Source: Diadema setosum | Taxonomy: Eukaryota > Echinodermata > Echinoidea > Diadematoida > Diadematidae | DNA: 64,000 nucleotides | Assembly (NCBI RefSeq): GCF_964275005.1 | Contig: NC_092702.1 | Location: forward strand, 36,914,816 to 36,978,815 | Reading direction: 5' to 3' | Part shown: piece by piece, positions 1 to 12,262 of the stretch | Position numbering within the stretch: the stretch's first letter is position 1 | Layout: each line of letters begins with the position of its first letter | Notes under the pieces: generated by a model | Database searches by the model: none | The model's input: only the letters and a program-made list of their open reading frames with translations | What the model was told of the DNA's origin: nothing | Position numbers and translations under genes: made by a program

Positions 1-1062
1 GGGCTTTGTTAGCTTAGTGTCGAACTAATGGGCTGTAATGACTTGTGAGTTGTATGACTAGTGGGCTGTATAACTCGTGGGTGTTGGTCTCGTGACGTGC
101 ACCCATTCAAAGTCCCTGTGGATGGCACAGAAAGGGCTAATGAAGTATAACATTCATGGCAGTCTCGTAGCTGAAAGACCATCTTACAAAGCACTTGCCA
201 AGAGGAGAAACATTTTCTGTATCAGCAGCATGTTTTGCCAAGAACCATTCCAAGTTATTAAACTTTGTCGCCAGTCTATCATGAACTTCTGCGTCTTTAT
301 CGGTTTCGGAAATATTATGGCATACTAACCCCTCATTCGAAAAGAAAACGTGACATTTTCATGACATTTGGCTCCACATTATGTTATTGAAATCAGCATT
401 AAAAAAGCCTCCTAGTTTGCAAAGTAGAATAATGCAATAATCGTCTCAGAACACATGCTGCCTTTACGTATTCATCATGTGAGAATACTTATCCTAGAAG
501 TTTGTTAAATGTTCGCCTTAGTTTCGCGTGAAAACTTCCGAGCCAGCTGACAATCTGCATTTCTTCTGCAACCTAAAATTACTGTGTGTAGTATTTTCAT
601 CTGAATCTTTAATACAGAGGATCAGGAGATGTTCTACAAGTAACTACCGCTCGACAACTAAAAGTACATCCACCAGTAGGCAAGCGCCTCATTTAAAAGA
701 CAGTATTTTTTGCAAAAAGTGCCATGACATCTGTGGGCAGTTAGTCGTAATGTTTATACAACTGTTCATGAAATATTTCTTAACTAAATATATTCATAAT
801 AGTCACATCCTCACCCGCGGCTTACATCACCTCGTATAGCAATAAGCAGAAATGGATGATGTCGAAACATTTCAGAACACGTCGCTACGTATTTTGAATT
901 AGAAGACGGTTCCATCAGACGCCATTTTACCACTGCTCTCGGGGAGCGGTTTTCCGTGTACAGTATTATCATGATTATATTTATCTGTTAGGAATCGCCG
1001 TTTCGTGGAAGCAACTGGTTATCAAGTCGATAAATAGTATTTTCTTTTCAAAATGATACAAC
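1..1062. other. Left edge, no exon recognised
   Basis: This is AT-rich sequence with scattered stops in all frames. It should be intron of the minus-strand gene whose exons lie at 1063-6008. I see no supported coding exon or repeat here. Confidence 0.5.
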
Positions 1063-1125
1063 TGGAAGATGTCACAAGACAAGGCCCCATCCAGATCAAA
1101 TAACCAGGTTCGGTCTTGTCCTGCA
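1063..1125 (-). CDS. Possible fourth exon of the tentative receptor gene, 3' boundary unclear
   Basis: The reading frame AGQDRTWLFDLDGALSCDIF follows an AG acceptor whose phase fits the previous exon. The WLFDLDGAL stretch resembles the YVWLV strand of amino-terminal domains. The acceptor tract is weak, and three possible donors (at 1062, 1075 and nearby) cannot be told apart, so the left end is provisional. Later exons would lie left of position 1. Confidence 0.3.
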
Positions 1126-1420
1126 CTCTCATAAATAATCAGAAGTAATGCAAGATGATTAAGATAGAACATAATTATACGAAGAAGAAGACTTAGTGTT
1201 CTCACAATTTTTTATAAAGGACGCAAAAACGAATTCGTTATCTTGTCGTTGGTAGGCAGGTTTATAGACAATCTGCACACTGTCTCCAAGGTTCGGAAAT
1301 CGTTTGAGAGACTATAAAAATGATAATACCGCGTCTCAGCAAGTAGGTATATTCTATATCACTTTCTTTCACCAAAGAATAAATAGATAAATTCCTGAAA
1401 AGGACCCAAAAAATGTTTAC

Positions 1421-1517
1421 AGGATGATTTCAAGCACTAAGTCTTTAACGTTCCTATCAACAGTGACATATCTATGGTTACCAGTGTCTGGAAATTGCTC
1501 ATCAAGAAAAAGATTTG
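1421..1517 (-). CDS. Candidate third exon of the tentative receptor gene
   Basis: The acceptor cttctcctattcgtgaag and the donor cct|gtaaac bound 31 codons: NLFLDEQFPDTGNHRYVTVD followed by RNVKDLVLEII. Phases match the neighbouring candidate exons. In PBP1-like domains this position would be the variable strand and helix before the Y-x-W-L strand. Confidence 0.4.
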
Positions 1518-1697
1518 CTTCACGAATAGGAGAAGAACGTCTCTTTACGTCATTGATCCTATGCAGAACATACACAAACATGTTTTGAACAACCGACAAG
1601 ACAAAAAACAAGAAACAAATTAAATTAACTCAGAAATGATCACTAGTGAATATTTTAATTGTTCAAAACCGATCGCTTCTGACTATTGAGCTGACAC

Positions 1698-1957
1698 CGT
1701 GCATGGCTTCGTTGTGTCTCTGGAAGACGTTTCCATTGGGAGGTTGAAGAACGTGACTGACTAGCTTTTGGACGTCGAAAGAGACGCCGGCAGGTTTGGG
1801 CATGGAGTCAGCTTTAACCTGGTAAGGCTGGTAGCTAGTGGTGAGTGGGATAAACTGGAAGACGGAGGAGCTAGCTGGCACTGAGTCGGCTTGTTGAGTG
1901 AATGTATGGCTGTAGCTCTGTGCGCAGACGACTGCTACACGCTGTGTTGAGTTTGCT
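1698..1957 (-). CDS. Candidate second exon of the tentative receptor gene
   Basis: The acceptor ccttactaccaacag gives an exon starting with the one base needed to complete the Arg codon split at 5686, so the phase fits across a 3.7-kb intron. It encodes ANSTQRVAVVCAQSYSHTF and SSSVFQFIPLTTSYQPYQV. The order VAVV strand, then loop, then F-x-F.P resembles the IVAVHGG...FLQLGSS region of NMDA-receptor amino-terminal domains. The donor cacg|gtgtca was chosen because it joins the next candidate exon in phase. The reading frame otherwise runs on to a stop at 1663. Confidence 0.5.
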
Positions 1958-4240
1958 CTGTTGGTAGTAAGGAATGACAACATTGTGGATTAATGGTTAC
2001 AATACTTTCACTAAATTAAGGTCATATCAATTAGAAAGCAAGGAAATGTTTTGTCCTAAACTGTGCTAAGATAGTTTTCTTATGTTTCTGCCAATTCGTT
2101 GATAAGTAGTGCTCCTGTTCTGGTTGTCTAGAAGCACAACAATTCTGTGTATTTTCATATTTTTATCTTCTGTTAGTCTAACCGATTGCGTCAGAGAAAG
2201 GGGGAATAGAAAGAGAGCGAGGGGAGAGAGAATCTTGTAAAAGAGAAGGTGAAAGAGGGAGAGGAAGAAAGAAAAAGATGAGCTTATACTAGACAGGATT
2301 AATCATGTTACGTAACAAGCCTCTCCGCAATAGGTTTCAAACTGAGGTCATTGGCCGACCATTTGAACGAATTAGGAGTCGTCTTATGGCAAACCATATA
2401 ATTCTGAACAAAGGATTAACCCATCATTTATAATCACACCATCCCTCCAAAATATAAGACCATTTGCTTCCAATGATACCTGTAACAGTGGTTTATTCTT
2501 CAGCTCTGTACTCAAATGTAGAAGAGAAAGGTATTTAAAAAGAACTAGGTATTGTTGGAAGTGAAGGAAATGGGTCTGCTTTAGACCGGTAGTGATTGCA
2601 GAATAAATTCAATCAAGTAAAAAAGATAATAAGTAAGCAATTTGTAATGTGTGTGGCATCTATTGCCCCTTAGAAACCTTTATATGATTTTAATTTTTTT
2701 TCGGTTCAATAAATCTCTAATTGGTCTTATGAAATCAATTTCAATAAGTTTTTCAATGATTTCTTTGCATGCATGTCTCGTCATATTCAAAAACTTTGCT
2801 TTACAAAACGTGAATTGCATGATGATTTAGCTCACTGGTAACTGCAAGCTTTCCAAAACTGTCACTTCCATTAGCATACTACAATGAGATAATTATCACA
2901 ACCACATGAATATGAAATCAAAGGTTCCAGAGTCTGCAAGCTTTCCAGATCACTTACATTGTTAATCCATTAACTGCTGACGGCGTTAATTCAGCATTTC
3001 TGTGTGAGTGTCACTCATTTTTTAACATTATTTTTCATATTTCATGTTTTCAGTGTTTATCCGTTTACCATTACGAAAAGAATAAATTGAACACTCTAAA
3101 TGAAAGCATTCTATTTTGATGGAATTCAAATATTATGCAAATTTTTCGTGCCAAATGTGAATTTCGTTTTGAAAAAGAAAATATCATAACTAAAGAAAGA
3201 TATATATGAATGATAATATTTCTTATACCGCACCATTTGGGTTTTCCAATTTTTTCATCTAATTTTGTAGATAAGTATTTCAGAAAGTAAACAAAGATAT
3301 TTCCAGGCATAGATCTCTTTTCATTTCCAAGATATTTGCATAATTACAAAGCATACAAACAATGAGCGTGTAGTCCCACATGTTGATTTTTCTGGTGTCT
3401 ATCCGGGATTGCCCTGAGGAAATGAGAACCCAGCGACCTGTTCATGACCTTATCTCATTACAGAACAAACTTTTCCATTATTGCTGCACTGGTAGAGAAA
3501 ACGACTGAACTTTTCAGTGTTTGATGAGTTCTATATACTTCTGTGAACTCTACACAATACTTCGGAAACTAACCAAATATTGATTTTCGTCACCCTGTGC
3601 CAAATGTTAAGGTTGACAAATTGTCGCCACCAACAATAATATGTGAGTTGCGTCTTGCATTGTTAATGGCAATCTTCATACGGCTTGAAATATAGAATAT
3701 CATCGCATTATGTGCTCATGTGTATAATCGTGTTATATTTGGTTCACAAGGCGAGCTGTCTGCTACAGACGCATTATTTACATTTCTTATACATAGAACT
3801 ACATCGTTCGAAAGCTCGAAGTGCAAAGTACATCGTGGATATCATATAACAAGTAAACAATGGCAACACGTATAAAGGTATTTCCCCAGACAATGCCTGT
3901 AAAAAACACACTAATACGAGTACGCTGCAGTAATCCAAGGATGATTATAACGGAGAGCAGATGAATGCAATTCGACCACAAACCTAATCTAAATAGTATA
4001 GATTCTGATGTACCGTCACAGTACTAATCTCGTCATCTTATTCAAATTATCTGTTGTTGAGGAAAGAAAGACATTTTGTCTTTAAAATGAACATTGCAAA
4101 TATGATTGTAATTGTGATATTACGCATGACTTCACTGATAACATGATTAACTCACATCGTATTCAATGTATTTCACCTACAAGTCGAGGTCGTGGTCTCA
4201 GTACGAAGGAAATGTAACGATCACCGATAAGTATTAAAAC

Positions 4241-4242
<2 letters not shown>

Positions 4243-4273
<31 letters not shown>
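4243..4273. repeat. (TG)n microsatellite
   Basis: About 15 uninterrupted TG dinucleotides. Confidence 0.95.
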
Positions 4274-4275
<2 letters not shown>

Positions 4276-4656
4276 GTAAAGACATAGGTGTATGTTTATT
4301 AACAAAATTGCATGTGTACAAGCCTAAGTTTACACACGGAGAGAAAAACCCATGTATAGAAGCCCAGTGCGTGGCATTTTCAATGTTCCGGTGAAGATCC
4401 TTCAATAATACTAAAAGTAAAGTTAGCGAGGGAGATGTAAGCTCACTTCGGGACAGGATTTGAATCTTAGAACGATCTGCCGTCAGATCCTTTTATATGC
4501 CTGTTTGGAGTACTGAAGCATTTGGAATAGAACATAATGGATCGACTGTTTGCGATTCCACTCAATGTCGAGCCTCCTTTGCTTTTGCCGGTCATTGTGT
4601 GGTATTTAGGTCCAAGCTTAAAACGGTCTCCTCTATATCCTAGAGTAAACTCAGAA

Positions 4657-4660
<4 letters not shown>

Positions 4661-4693
<33 letters not shown>

Positions 4694-4696
4694 GTG
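4661..4696. repeat. (TG)n microsatellite
   Basis: About 18 TG units with one late CG interruption. Confidence 0.95.
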
Positions 4697-4969
4697 AATG
4701 TGCGTGGTGACGAGCATGGTTATGTGCGTGTGCGTTCCAGACTATAGAGCGAGCGCCTTTTCGACTTCAAAATATAGGACATTTCAAATTCTTAGAAAAG
4801 TGTGACAATGGTATGGCGTCCAGCGGGAGGGCGGGGTAGGCACTCACAAGAAAACCTAAACAAAGTAAAAATATGTGAGTTTATGTAGAAATAATAGAAG
4901 AGCACATCAGTGAAGCTTGGGGAAAATCGGACAATTTGTTCAAAAATTATGATTTGTTTCGGTACCATG

Positions 4970-5018
4970 GTCGCAGCAGGGAGGTGGGAAGAGTCTCTTT
5001 CCACCTCCCTGGTCGCAG
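4970..5018. mobile_element. Micro-hairpin with 7-bp target duplication (copy 1)
   Basis: Positions 4977-5011 form an almost loopless hairpin with arms CAGGGAGGTGG and CCACCTCCCTG. It lies between direct repeats GTCGCAG at 4970-4976 and 5012-5018. The layout of inverted ends inside a target-site duplication is that of a cut-and-paste insertion, but the unit is only 35 bp. A second unit with the same arms and a different 7-bp duplication lies at 46820-46860. Confidence 0.6.
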
Positions 5019-5685
5019 AATAGGACGACACCAATAATCTGTGACGTTACAGTATGTAAGATAACTATACAAATAAAATACAAAAATAATTCCTCAAATG
5101 TCAATTTCTCTCTGAAAAGTGCACATTTCTTCCACCTGTTATTGACATTAGATTTTATCTAGGGTACCAGTAATACCACTCCCCCTGCATTTCAAATGAG
5201 GCAAGCCAAGTGCTCTTTCATTATGTCAGAAAAAAAAAATTAAACATTCGTAACTGTTGAACGATTGTCCAATTTTTCTTATACTTCGTTAATATATCTG
5301 GTTATCATCGTTGTTCACTCAATCCTCATGCCACTTTCATTCTCTTTCTAAGGTAAAAGCTGTGACAGTTGGTGGTGAAAGTGGTTTGATGCTGGTTATG
5401 GTGATTGTTTTTTGACTCGGCAAAGATACTGAGATGACACGTAGAGTGGTGGTGAGCTGCATGGGAGTGACATTCTTGTTTTGAATTATTATATATGTCT
5501 CTAGTTAAGAAGGCAGTAACTGTATCAAATTACCGTCTGTCGTCTAGCGTCAACTTGTCATGTAGGAATTCTGAAACGAAGCTCGTAAGGAATTCCATGA
5601 GGTATCTTTCTTAAGCTTACACTGAGGTACCTTCTCCCCACTCTCTAGAGAAGTAACAAGTTTTTGACAGTTTTCTGCATCTCAC

Positions 5686-6008
5686 CTTCTCCTCAGCATG
5701 GCCAGTAATACCATCTTGAAGAAAGCGCCACCGAACTCCGTATCGCCAAGCGCTCCCGTGGGATTATGACCAAAGCCGTTGACGATGATGCACTGCAACC
5801 GTCCGACGTCGGCATCGCTCAGCTTCTGGAGGAAAAGATCAAGCATGTCGTCGAAGACAGCTTGTGAGTCGACGAGCCGAACGATTCGGAAGTCGAAACC
5901 AGAGAAGGACGGAGACACATTAAGGTTCTCGTACACCTTTTGCCGCGTGTCTTGGACGCTCGACTTTACAAAGACATACAACACGAGGGGCATTGAAGAC
6001 GAACCCAT
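5686..6008 (-). CDS. Candidate exon of a second gene: amino-terminal-domain-like
   Basis: The exon is open from ATG at 6008 to a donor (aag|gtgaga) and encodes 107 codons plus two bases. It is GC-richer than its surroundings. Segments such as FDFRIVRLVDSQAVFDDML and GRLQCIIVNGFGHNPTG read like the first lobe of a PBP1-type amino-terminal domain (beta strand, D-x-x-x helix, IIV strand). In-frame stop TAA lies nine bases before the ATG. No signal peptide is evident, so the ATG may be the wrong start: a phase-0 acceptor inside the exon (cctcgtgttgtatgtctttgtaaag) could make it an internal exon. Family assignment (NMDA-type glutamate receptor) is inference. Confidence 0.55.
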
Positions 6009-6743
6009 GATTCTTTAGGCCGTTTGTTTGTCTTTTGATATAATAAGGAGATGACCAGAATGTTGTGATAACGGCGTCCTTCCGTTTTGCCGCACTGTAA
6101 ACACAGAGACTTTTGGAACTGTATACCGCACAATGTGTCTGTCTGGTAGGTGTACTGCAAGCAGACACAGCTAAATATGACAACTCTTGGGTGAGAAAAG
6201 GAGAAATCACTTAATGCCGTGCTGCATGATGTCCGCTATTCACTCGGGAAGTTCGGCGAAAAGACGACTCAACCAAGCGTGTTATGTCCTTGCTATGAGA
6301 ATCCTAATACGAAGTCAGTCGTGATTACTGCAATAGAACGACCTCCCAGACTTTATACGAGTCCAAATCAACAGCGCAACCTATTTTGTGTAAACTGAGA
6401 CTGTGTATACCTCCTCGTTTAGCTGAACACATGCAGTTATCATGAGAGTCTAAGATTTTATCTTTGACATCACTTCCAGTTTTGCTGGGCTCTAAGCGTG
6501 ACGCCAGTCTCCTCTCGAGTTCAAAGTGTGGAGTGTACTGCTGTTCGACTGTCTTTCGTCACTGTTGACTCTGCTCAGGGAACCAGCGCTTGAGTAACGA
6601 CGTTAATCCAAACACGTGGTGGCTGCCGACATGCCGTCGTATATAGGTACATTTGTTTCAGATCGCAACCTGGGTAGAGAAACATGTATGGAAAAGAGAC
6701 GATATTAATATGTTCCAATGGATTCCATGGACATATGCTCCGA

Positions 6744-6891
6744 GACAATTGCTCCCATGAAATATCTGCACGCTAAGCCAAACATAAATTCTAACCCTGA
6801 TCCTAATCCTCACACCAAACTAACCTAAAACCCTTTCACAACCCTAGCCCTAACCCTATCCCTTGGAGGAAATGCAATCGGAGCAATTGTC
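6744..6891. mobile_element. Small MITE with telomere-like CCCTAA motifs
   Basis: The ends are perfect 12-bp inverted repeats, GACAATTGCTCC at 6744-6755 and GGAGCAATTGTC at 6880-6891. The interior is an imperfect (CCTAA/CCCTAA)n stretch followed by CCCTTGGAG. The left-end text CTCCCATGAAATATCTGCAC recurs with small changes at 38163-38183, so this is a dispersed family. Confidence 0.65.
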
Positions 6892-7542
6892 GCCGCAGCA
6901 AAATGTCGTGTCACCGTTCTCATGGTAGGTATGACAAAATCCTTAAATGCCATTCTACATGCAGCGCCGTTAGAGAAATATCAATACCGTACATACTTCC
7001 AAGATGATGGGCATGACTAAAGATACAGCTCTACCTTGCAAGCAATGATAATCTCTTTTAAAGCATTACTTTGATTACTTTTCTTGAGTTTTTTTTTTAT
7101 ATTTTTTTTTTAGAGTAACAGTAATATGCAGCCATCCAAGGCTGTCTGTTTTAATGCTTTTAATTTTGGCTGAACACTGAAAGGGTAATGTAGATGGGAA
7201 AAGGCACCTTATGGTCTTTCAGTGATCATTGTCTCCTCTATACGCTGTAGTCTTTCCAGTAAAATAACCGCAATACTTGTATCACCTTTTAAACGGTATT
7301 ACCCGACCTATTTCACTGTCTGGTGGTAATCACTGTTGGCAGCTATAGGTTCACCAACCCTGTGTAATCAAGGAGTTACCATACGGGTATGATAACTCTC
7401 TGGTTCAATCACACAGCGCGGCACAGGGAGCGTAGCAAAACAGTGTTATGTTTCAAAAGAAGATGCTATTATAGGGTCACGTTTGTGTCTTTGACCAATA
7501 CTTCAGGCTAGATTAATGTAAAAGTATCTGAACCATGGTAGT

Positions 7543-7543
<1 letters not shown>

Positions 7544-7574
<31 letters not shown>
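7544..7574. repeat. (GTT)n microsatellite
   Basis: About ten GTT units. Confidence 0.95.
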
Positions 7575-10500
7575 CTCATTGAGCGAAATATTGAGCGAAG
7601 AGAGGAAAAAAGATGAAGGAGGAAAAAGTAAATAATAAAAAGAAGGAACTATCTAATTTTGATTGGTGATCACCTTGAACTGAATGTAGGTAACTGCTTC
7701 CTTTTAACACACAACCCACTCTTGACGTGTAGGGGAGGGCCGCTTTTACAAAGGAGTGCATACCATTATCAAAACTTCAACACCTTAAGACAAACGTCTC
7801 GGTGTTTTGAAGATCCCAAAGCCTCAAACTGTGCATCAAGTGGAACGGTAGCATTTTTGTTTTATGTCTCAACAGCAAAGTTTAACTTCCGGCACATTCA
7901 TTCCGGCATGTTTGATTTTGGGGAGCATACCCAACTCATTTTTACGGGCCAGTTATTTCACGGCATTCACAGAAGGTGGGGGGTTATAGGCAAATAGACA
8001 GCATTAACAATGGACACGCTTCATCTGTAAAGACGACAATGCATCGACATGGTTTCGGCTGACACGATGTACATGTACTGCTTCTGGTGTCGAGATTATC
8101 GGCATTATTTTCGAGTTCCACTTGTGTGATAGCCTTGGTAAACAAAACGTGTGTTAGTGTGTCAATAGAATTAAACGGGAATCGTTCCGGTTTTCATGCT
8201 TAGTTGGTATAAATGAAACTCACATAGAGCAGGTCTAGTTCCCAACCAGTTTGAAATTACGAATGCAGAGAAAATGTCCGGGCTGTCGGATTAAAAATTT
8301 CTTTTTCTTTGAATGTACCCATTGAACGGAATAGGAACAAGCAAATAGAAGACGACCTGATCATGTTCTTCACAAATCAGAGTGTTTTCCGTACAGGCAT
8401 GTGTATTTGCTTTGAGAATGTTTGACATTACGACATATCATTAAATTAGTCAGTTTCAAGTAACTAGTATAATCAACATGATGTGTAGAACAGAGTATAA
8501 GTATCAAGCATCGCGTGGGTAAGAATGGCACATTGAATGATTACCTCTACTTAATATTAATTGACTCCCTTTTTTCAGACAGTAAAATAGATCTATTCTA
8601 TTGCCTATCAGTAACCTTATGTCTCATTCGCTGTCGCACTCCCGTGTTCAATCAAATCCTTTACTTTGCTATCAAATGACTGAAGCCTGTACGTTGAATG
8701 ATGAATGAAATATGATGTTATTTGAATGCATATGAAACTTAAAACATTGATGATAGTCATTGAAATGACGCTGATAATTGTTACAAAGTGATTGGGAAGA
8801 AGTTATTAGTATCATTATGATATTTGGTAATAAGAACAGAAATGTTCAATGGAATATCTAACTAAATTGTTTCCTTCGTGAATATCGGTGGATACCCTAT
8901 AACATACCCTATATAAAGGTGGAATAGATGAGGAAAATAAAACTTAAAATTTCAGCGTCACTCCCTTAAAACGTCATTATAATCCTTTATGTTTTTATAG
9001 CGTAATCAATCTTAGAATTGAACGTTTTCCTCTTGTGATGTCATCGAGACCCAAGTTCACTCCATGGTAGTGAAATGATGTGTAAGGACCCTAATAATGT
9101 GAACCTCATGTCGTATTGACTGTAATTTCACACATGCTTCTTTGTTATACCAGTGTCATCTTAAGGTGAAAATTGATTGGAAGAAACATGACTCGCAAAA
9201 AAGAACAAGTTTTGGTTTCTTCAACAAACGTTGTGCTATATGTCCATTTCTCACGTGATAATGATCTATAGTCGACATTATACTCGTAACGCGTTACACT
9301 ATTGAACATACCCCTGACGACATGGACGAGTATTTTATGGTAAAAGATGTTATGAGAGTTGCCTCTTTTTTCCATTGACACAAACACAATCACACGACCA
9401 AATGCCCCGCAAGGAAGTGTATTGTTGAATCTGTGCTAATCCTCAACTGAATGGCATTAACGAAGGCATAACTTGCAAAGCAATACCTCACGTCAGAAAA
9501 GCCGTACTGCAGAGTTAAAAGGGGACGGCTTGTCACGAGCATGGAGCAGGAAATACATCTATACAGCTTTCTTCAAACCCTGCAATGGGTTTTGTGCATT
9601 GTAGTTCGTCATTAAAATTGATACAAATGATAATTATATAATCATCGCACAAGTTCAGAAGGAGATACAATAATGGTTTAAAGAGTATGCTTTGTGCAAA
9701 CTGTCTCAGGGAACGCACATACACACAAAATTAAACAGACAGATAAATTAATAATAAAACATACATATACGAACAGTTAAGCAACGGCTATAAATTATAT
9801 CAGAAATGGTAGAATCCCTTTAAACAACGTTTATTCAAATACCTTTCCTCAAGCGAAGCCTTACGGGAATAAAGCCGCTTTGACCTCTACAAATACTGCC
9901 TTTGTACTGAACAAACACAAGCGTACTTTGGTTTGTAGCCTAGCTTAATTCTTCCGAACACCGAGTTAGGAATTATCACGCATGACGGTAAAGAACACTG
10001 CTGTCAAATCATTCGCTATGCATACCAGCACAAAATGTTGATCAGCCAGGAGCTGTATGTCAACGGCGTCGAAGGCATGGAATTAAAGTGTATACATTTC
10101 ACTATAAATCATTATTATTTTAATTTGAAAATAGCGGCTGCATCCTGCGCTTTGCGTCATAACTCTTCAGTACACGACAGATAATGATGTTTGCAAGGGA
10201 TATTTATGTTAACAGTCTAATTGACTAAAATCATAGCTAATGTGACTCTCCTCACAACGGGGTGTGAGAACGAAATATAAGAGAGAAACATTCTTTTTTT
10301 GTAACATGACTAAGGATTCAACTTTTGCTCGTAAAAGCTCTTTCATCATACGTTAGTGAAGAAAATACCATTTAACACTGCAAGCGGACATAGGTCTCTC
10401 ACAACCCGTATTCAAATCAGATTACGAGTAACATAGTGACATATGTCTTTTAAAAGTACAGCCTACCTCACATAAATGGTGCGTACTCCTTAATAGCTTC

Positions 10501-11523
10501 ATGATTGCTGTAAAAGAGGATGTCCCAGCACACGTTCCTACAACCGTTTCAGCACAAAGTTCGATCCAGTATCACAGGGAGTGCGCACGCTGGTTATGTT
10601 GGGTACAGGCCGCACCCACATTTCAGACGTGTGAACTTCTGTTACCGTCGAAACTCACTCACTACAACTGTAAACCTGAGTTTTCGCATTATGTTTGGTG
10701 CCTCAATACGCACAGCTATACAAAGAATGACACGGCGACCGCAGTAGGACAAAAAAGACTCCTTCAGTGCAGACAAAAAATATTAATATAAATGACAAAA
10801 ATACAGGGCAGAAAATGTGTGGTGGGAGAGAGAGAAAAAAAAATGAGAGAGGGAGAGAGATAATGATCAGGCTATAAGTGTGCAATTGAAAATCATACAT
10901 GCATGAAAGCGTGTGGAATGTCACTGCACCTGAAAATATGCCAGTTGAGAGAAAGAGAAGGGCTGTGGAATTCATATGATTGTCTTCCAACTTATTTCAT
11001 TGGCTGCATGAACAATGATTTTTGTTTGTTTTAATTTCGTTTGTCGTTGTTATCGGCCCTGAAAAGGAGATTAAAGGCGTTATTTTATAATTACTCTTCA
11101 TGGATCATTTCCATCTAAATCGATGCTATTTTCCGAGCACATTGAATCTACCCTCTATCTTATGTCGTGTTGGTACCTACCAAAACGTGCACCTGTATCG
11201 TTTATCGGGCAATATCAATGAACACAAGATTAACTCTTCAACTTTTATTGGAAGACTCGGGGCTTCAATGGGCCCTACGTCGCTGCTATTTTATCACATA
11301 ACTTTTTTTTTTAGTATATTATCATAGATTATGATACTTTTTTATCTGAAAACTCACTCTTTCATATTGGCTTTTCGTCTTCACACTGAGGTCGGATTCC
11401 ACATCTAAAAAGTACGAACAAGAGGCATGATAGGAACTAGAGGCTACTCATGTTTTTATTTCGGTGGAAAACTTTGAAAGTTATGTAACATCGTGTGGCT
11501 CTTGCAGTTTGATAACCACGTCT

Positions 11524-11573
11524 ACACACACACACATACACACACACACACACACACATACACACACACACAC
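11524..11573. repeat. (CA)n microsatellite
   Basis: About 50 bp of CA units with ATA interruptions. Confidence 0.95.
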
Positions 11574-12236
11574 TCATGCTGACTTCATTATCGTCCAAAG
11601 TTTGTTAACCAATTTAAATAATTATCACGAACAGTCTCTGGCATTGTTTTAAAAGAGGCAGCCATAACTGGTAAAAGTCTCATACTGACCAAAGCAGTTC
11701 TATTCACCTGCCATTCATAATGTACATACGATAAGGTTGGTGAAAGATATCTTCAAATAATCTGTAAAAAGCTAATAAAGCTTTTCAATACGTATTCATT
11801 CTTTATGAATGAATTGCCTGCCTCAATCATGAGATATCGACTTATTAAGTTTTACTCGAATAAGCGAATGACTAAAATGCTAAATTTAAGAGTCTATGTG
11901 TGGGATGGTATCATATATATTTTTCTTTCTTTTTTTTTTTTGCCATTCGTGCAGTTGCTGTGAATGGTGTTGCTCTTTTGATGGTTGTTGTTGTCACCCT
12001 CGTAAATGAAAAGTTGATATCTTCCCAAAGCACTTCCCTTTTTGAGACCATTGTTGGCAGAGTGCTGGTATTTCCACAGCACAAATACAATGCCATGCCG
12101 AAAACTAGCACGAATGACTCCATTGTTTATTCTAGCTCGTCTTCACACAACGATATTATTACACACAACAATCATCAATCATCAAACAGAACTCGTTATA
12201 AAGGACATTCAGTCTCAGTGTAGTTTTTACTACTTG

Positions 12237-12262
12237 TTTGTTGTTGTTGTTGTTGTTGTTTT
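12237..12262. repeat. (TTG)n microsatellite
   Basis: About eight TTG units followed by a T run. Confidence 0.9.

Larger units (their letters stand above)
1958..5685 (-). other. Intron of the tentative second gene
   Basis: The region holds a GA-rich stretch near 2200-2280, two (TG)n tracts (4243-4273 and 4661-4696) and the 35-bp hairpin at 4977-5011. No further coding sequence is recognised. Confidence 0.45.

Noticed and set aside
7659..7997. A 112-codon plus-strand frame
   Set aside because: No domain or family resemblance was seen and no partner exon fits; chance cannot be excluded.
10501..10791. Overlapping frames on both strands
   Set aside because: Several competing frames over the same bases, none with conserved motifs.
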